From: Treponema sp.
Lineage (GTDB): Bacteria; Spirochaetota; Spirochaetia; Treponematales; Breznakiellaceae
Length of the DNA: 22,547 nucleotides
Assembly (NCBI GenBank): GCA_009786675.1
Contig: WQRP01000003.1
Location: 1-22,547, forward strand
Reading direction: 5' to 3'
Made by a program: the position numbers and the translations under genes. The notes beneath the pieces are model-generated. The model made no database searches. It was not told the DNA's origin and worked only from the letters and a program-made list of their open reading frames with translations. Shown piece after piece: positions 21,533 to 22,547 of the stretch (position 1 is the stretch's first letter; every line of letters begins with the position of its first letter).

Positions 21533-22547
21533 CTATTTAACGGCCGCAAACCCCTGGCCGAGATCGGCGATAATATCGTCGATGTGCTCGGTTCCTATGG
21601 AAAGCCGGACGGTGCCCGGGCCGATTCCCGCGGCCCTAAGTTTCGGCTCGTCCATCTGCGAATGCGTGGTCGATGCCGGGTGAATAACCAGGGACTTGAC
21701 GTCCGCGACGTTCGCCAAAAGCGAAAACAGTTCAAGTTTTTCGGTAAAGCGCTTCGCCTTTTCCATGCCGCCGGCGATCTCGAAGGTAAAAATCGAGCCC
21801 GCGCCGCCCGGGAAATAACGCTTGTAAAGCTTGTGGTCGGGGTGATCCGCCAGTGACGGATGGTTCACCTTTTCCACCTGCGGGTGCGATTTTAGGAACT
21901 CGATCACCTTTAGGGCGTTGGAAACGTGCCGCTCGACCCTAAGCGAAAGGGTCTCCAGCCCCTGCAGGAACAGGAACGCGTTAAACGGCGACAGCGAGGA
22001 TCCGGTGTCGCGAAGCAGGGTTGTCCGGGCCTTGATTATGTAGGCCAGGTTCTTTACTGCGTCGGTAAAGACCACGCCGTGGTAGCTTGGGTTGGGCTGC
22101 GACAGGCCGGGGAACTTGTCGTTCTGCGCCCAGTCGAATTTGCCCCCGTCGACGATCACGCCGCCAATGGAGGTGCCGTGCCCGCCGATAAACTTGGTCG
22201 CCGAATGCACCACTATGTCCGCCCCGTAGTCGATTGGCCTAAGCAGATAGGGCGTGGCGAAGGTGTTGTCGACGATAACCGGTATGCCGTGTTCGTGGGC
22301 GACCGCCGCGACCGCCTCGATGTCTATGACCGTGGAATTTGGGTTGCCTAGCGTCTCGAAAAAGATCGCCTTGGTGTTTGGCCGTATCGCCTTCTTGAAG
22401 TTCTCGATGTCGCTGCCGTCAACAAAGGTCGTCTCGACACCCATGTCCCTAAAGGTGTTGGCGAAAAGCACGTAGGTTCCGCCGTATATCTGCCCGGCGC
22501 TGACTATGTGATCCCCGCTGCGGGTTATGTTCTGGATCGCGTAGGTA
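21533..22547 (-). CDS. metY: O-acetylhomoserine aminocarboxypropyltransferase (sulfhydrylase), N terminus beyond window
   Basis: The frame is open to the window end; about 338 residues are visible (starting TYAIQNITRSGDHIVSAG) and roughly 90 N-terminal residues are missing. It belongs to the Cys/Met-metabolism PLP-dependent family: GQIYGGTY, FFETLGNPNSTVIDIEAVA, VIVDNTFATPYLLRPIDYGADIV, and HSATKFIGGHGTSIGG, whose Lys forms the Schiff base with PLP. The long segment after it (FDWAQNDKFPGLSQPNPSYHG) and LRDTGSSLSPFNAFLFLQGLETL, VIHPASTTHSQ are typical of the MetY type rather than cystathionine gamma-synthase. The enzyme makes homocysteine from O-acetylhomoserine and sulfide. The OmpA-like genes follow 40 bp downstream on the same strand with no obvious functional link. 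Confidence 0.92.
   Translation of the reverse strand, partial: TYAIQNITRSGDHIVSAGQIYGGTYVLFANTFRDMGVETTFVDGSDIENFKKAIRPNTKAIFFETLGNPNSTVIDIEAVAAVAHEHGIPVIVDNTFATPYLLRPIDYGADIVVHSATKFIGGHGTSIGGVIVDGGKFDWAQNDKFPGLSQPNPSYHGVVFTDAVKNLAYIIKARTTLLRDTGSSLSPFNAFLFLQGLETLSLRVERHVSNALKVIEFLKSHPQVEKVNHPSLADHPDHKLYKRYFPGGAGSIFTFEIAGGMEKAKRFTEKLELFSLLANVADVKSLVIHPASTTHSQMDEPKLRAAGIGPGTVRLSIGTEHIDDIIADLGQGFAAVK

Overview
The window looks like a GC-rich spirochaete chromosome, most probably a treponeme or close relative. The main evidence is a Treponema-type leucine-rich repeat (TpLRR/BspA-like) surface protein, a lipoprotein with tandem SUMF1/C-type-lectin domains of the kind known from Treponema variable proteins, a periplasmic protein carrying the P13-like 'LNIVPGLGSF' motif, and OmpA-like lipoproteins with 'GHANP/GNANP' motifs. 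The assignment rests on protein style only; there is no rRNA in the window.

Region 1 (1-4871, + strand) is a surface-protein operon. A 5'-truncated TpLRR protein carries extreme Cys/Trp-rich insertions. It is followed after 9 bp by a lipoprotein with two near-identical SUMF1 domains, whose last 39 codons differ almost only at the positions that vary in C-type-lectin variable proteins. The two genes share a homologous module (start of the first, middle of the second).

Region 2 (4872-6184) is a small island: short inverted repeats, a complete hicAB toxin-antitoxin pair (+), and a convergent antitoxin plus 3'-truncated yoeB (-). It is bracketed by a 26-bp direct repeat.

Region 3 (6185-13735, - strand) is a compact five-gene cluster read right to left: a 691-aa membrane-anchored coiled-coil protein, a CsgG/LpoB-like exported protein, topoisomerase IV subunit A (ParC), and two more paralogues of the coiled-coil protein. 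Two junctions are ATGA overlaps. Three copies of one membrane-anchored coiled-coil family around a topoisomerase gene is the least explained arrangement here.

Region 4 (13846-18977, - strand) has a soluble PAS-PAS hybrid histidine kinase, then a GH63-like glycosidase followed 10 bp later by a Ppx/GppA phosphatase with an HD domain. Several catalytic-site residues in the last two differ from the family norm.

Region 5 (19122-22547, - strand) has a MetY-type O-acetylhomoserine sulfhydrylase (5' end outside the window), two OmpA-like lipoproteins with long polyproline linkers, and a SIMPL-domain lipoprotein. One OmpA gene appears to lack a single A just after its start codon. No tRNA, rRNA, CRISPR array, transposase, integrase or reverse transcriptase was found.
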